From Crossiella sp. S99.2 (lineage in GTDB: Bacteria; Actinomycetota; Actinomycetes; Mycobacteriales; Pseudonocardiaceae): a DNA stretch of 64,000 bases. The DNA lies in the NCBI RefSeq assembly GCF_023094165.1, contig NZ_JALMDK010000005.1, positions 248,001 through 312,000 of the forward strand, in the 5' to 3' direction. The translations under genes and the position numbers were made by a program. The notes beneath the pieces are model-generated. The model did no database searches, was not told the origin of the DNA, and saw nothing but the letters and a program-made list of their open reading frames with translations. Of the stretch, positions 62,708 to 64,000 are shown piece after piece. Each line of letters begins with the position of its first letter. The stretch's first letter is position 1.

Positions 62708-63462
62708 GCACCCGGTGGCAGAGGTTCGTCGCCGTGGGCGACAGCGTGACCGAGGGACTCGGCGACCCGGACGGCGACGGCGGGTTCCGCGGCTGGGCGG
62801 ACCGGCTGGCCGAGGCGATCGCGGCCCGGCAGGGCGAGGTGCGCTACGCGAACCTGGCCGTGCGTGGGCTGACCACCCGGCGCATCCTGCACAGCCAGCT
62901 CACCGCGGCCCAGGAGCTGCGGCCGGATCTGGTGACCGCGGTGGTCGGGATGAACGACGTGATCCGGCCCGGTCTGGACCCACTGGAGTTCGCCGCCGAC
63001 CTGAACGCGCTGTTCAGCGGGTTGCGGGTGACCGGTGCGGTGGTGCTGACCTCGACCATTCCCGCGCCCGGCCTGTTCGCGCCGCTGCCGCAGGCGCTGC
63101 GGCGGCGGATGGACACCCGGATCACCCGGATGAACGCGGTGATCACCGCCGCGGCGCACCGGCACGGCCTGCTGTGCCTGGACCTGGCCGCGATGACCCC
63201 CGCCGGCATGGCCGCCTGGGCCGAGGACCGGCTGCACCCGGGGCCGATCGCGCACGAGGCGATGGCCGCGGCGGCGCTGGCCGCGCTGGACGGACTGGCC
63301 CCGGCGGTGGCGGTCGACGGCGCCGAACAGCCCGACCCCGACCACCTGCGCTGGCTGCGCACCTTCCTGCTGCCCTGGCTGATCCGCCGCTTGCGCGGCC
63401 AGAGCAGCGGCGACGGCCGGGTCGCCAAACTCCCGGCCTACCGCCTGCTCCCCGCCACCTGA
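62704..63462 (+). CDS. SGNH/GDSL hydrolase
   Basis: The 252-residue protein has block I VAVGDSVTEGLGD with the catalytic Ser, block III VVGMNDVIRPG (Gly/Asn oxyanion) and block V EDRLHPGPIAH with Asp and His. No signal peptide is present, so it should act in the cytoplasm as an esterase or lipase of unknown substrate. GTG 62704 overlaps the vapC stop, so it is co-translated with the toxin, perhaps by accident of genome compaction. Confidence 0.9.
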   Translation: MSTRWQRFVAVGDSVTEGLGDPDGDGGFRGWADRLAEAIAARQGEVRYANLAVRGLTTRRILHSQLTAAQELRPDLVTAVVGMNDVIRPGLDPLEFAADLNALFSGLRVTGAVVLTSTIPAPGLFAPLPQALRRRMDTRITRMNAVITAAAHRHGLLCLDLAAMTPAGMAAWAEDRLHPGPIAHEAMAAAALAALDGLAPAVAVDGAEQPDPDHLRWLRTFLLPWLIRRLRGQSSGDGRVAKLPAYRLLPAT

Positions 63463-63528
63463 CCGTACGAGTTGGGCCAACCGGTACGCCCACTTGGGCA
63501 AACCGGGCGTACGAGTTGGCCCAACTCG
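63463..63528. repeat. Short intergenic repeats and palindromes between convergent genes
   Basis: Three related units of about 18-23 bp (63463-63480, 63481-63501 and 63502-63524) share a GTACG[AC]G/C...TTGGGC core. GTACGCCC (63484-63491) and GGGCGTAC (63505-63512) are perfect inverted copies; CGAGTTGG-C-CCAACTCG (63512-63528) is a second palindrome. Position between convergent genes suggests a two-way terminator built from a small repeat family. Confidence 0.55.
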
Positions 63529-63533
63529 GTGGG

Positions 63534-64000
63534 TCAGCCCTTGATGCAGATGATCTGGCGGAGCTTGGCGACCACCTCGACCAGGTCGGCCTGGTTCGCG
63601 ATGACCTTGTTGATGTCCTTGTAGGCCGCCGGGATCTCGTCGACCACGCCGGAGTCCTTGCGGCATTCCACGCCCGCGGTCTGCTCGGCCAGGTCCTGGG
63701 CGGTGAACCGCTTGCGGGCCTGGTTCCGGGACATCCGCCGGCCGGCGCCGTGGCTGGCCGAGCAGAACGAGTCCGGGTTGCCCAGCCCGCGGACGATGTA
63801 GGAACCGGTGCCCATCGAACCCGGGATGATGCCCAGGTCGCCCTGGCCCGCCCGGATCGCGCCCTTGCGGGTCACCAGCAGGTCCGCGCCGAAGTGGGTT
63901 TCCTCGGCGACGTAGTTGTGGTGGCAGGAGATCGGTTCCTCGAAGGCGACCTGCGGGAACTGCTTGGCCAGCACGGTGCAGGCCAGCCGCATCATCACCG
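63534..64000 (-). CDS. rtcB: RtcB-family RNA ligase, C-terminal part (cut by window edge)
   Basis: About 155 residues of the C-terminal part are in the window. ISCHHNYVAEETHFGADLLV holds metal-binding histidines; GSMGTGSYIVRGLGNPDSFC and SASHGAGRRMSRNQARKRF include the His of A-S-H-G-A-G that is guanylylated in RtcB. ECRKDSGVVDEIPAAYKDIN and KLRQIICIKG form the normal C-terminus. RtcB joins 2',3'-cyclic-phosphate or 3'-phosphate RNA ends to 5'-OH ends using GTP and Mn, in tRNA splicing or RNA repair. The 5' part lies beyond the right edge; internal methionines at the edge are not the start. Confidence 0.94.
   Translation of the reverse strand, partial: VMMRLACTVLAKQFPQVAFEEPISCHHNYVAEETHFGADLLVTRKGAIRAGQGDLGIIPGSMGTGSYIVRGLGNPDSFCSASHGAGRRMSRNQARKRFTAQDLAEQTAGVECRKDSGVVDEIPAAYKDINKVIANQADLVEVVAKLRQIICIKG

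Overview
The window reads as chromosomal DNA of a filamentous actinomycete, most likely of the family Pseudonocardiaceae. It is very GC-rich and many genes start with GTG. Operons are chained by ATGA/GTGA overlaps, and PucR, large LuxR (LAL), AcuC/Pat and NarL-type genes are typical of that group. The genus cannot be read from the sequence. Both window edges cut genes: an agmatinase-family gene on the left and rtcB on the right. No rRNA, tRNA, CRISPR array, transposase gene or prophage was recognised.

Layout. 0-3.3 kb: agmatinase-family ureohydrolase plus sodium:solute symporter, divergent from a PucR regulator. 3.3-7 kb: two methyltransferases, a CoA-transferase and a DedA protein. 6.9-11.3 kb: a lipid-type operon (alpha/beta hydrolase, GMC/cholesterol-oxidase-like flavoprotein, patatin). 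11.4-22 kb: a LAL regulator, an adenosine-deaminase-family enzyme and three secreted proteins (S15 peptidase, M23 peptidase, and a large phosphodiester glycosidase-metallophosphoesterase). 22-24.9 kb: DUF4192, a DUF2975/XRE pair and a broken NmrA-like gene. 24.9-29 kb: an AT-richer island with a tightly coupled HEPN / KGGVGR ParA-like / P-loop ATPase operon. 29-33.9 kb: galK-galE-flavoprotein, a DtxR-family regulator and a rhodanese. 34.4-42.6 kb: a divergent second EF-Tu, then a MarR-centred set (aldehyde dehydrogenase, glutamine-synthetase-like ligase, PLP decarboxylase, AMP-dependent ligase) that looks like amine metabolism. 42.6-46.5 kb: AcuC deacetylase plus Pat-like acetyltransferase. 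46.5-55.3 kb: a GntR regulator, two unrelated enzymes, and a 2-aminoethylphosphonate oxidation and ABC-uptake operon. 55.2-59.3 kb: a class I lysyl-tRNA-synthetase-like protein, an aldehyde-dehydrogenase-fold protein lacking the usual general base, and an MFS exporter in one operon. 59.5-64 kb: a membrane protein, a two-component system, VapBC, an SGNH hydrolase and the 3' part of rtcB.

Most notable points. (1) The HEPN-KGGVGR-ATPase operon lies in an island of contrasting composition next to a truncated gene and looks like a conflict or defence module. (2) The LysRS-I-like/ALDH-fold/MFS operon has the form of a small tRNA-linked biosynthesis-and-export or self-resistance cassette. (3) The extra EF-Tu carries Arg, Ala and Ala at E. 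coli positions 124, 230 and 275, which are known elfamycin-resistance sites. (4) A shared 18-bp operator ties the MarR gene to its flanking aldehyde dehydrogenase and glutamine-synthetase-like genes. (5) A perfect hairpin sequesters the ribosome-binding site of the M23 peptidase. All functions are read from sequence motifs and family knowledge; no database search was possible.
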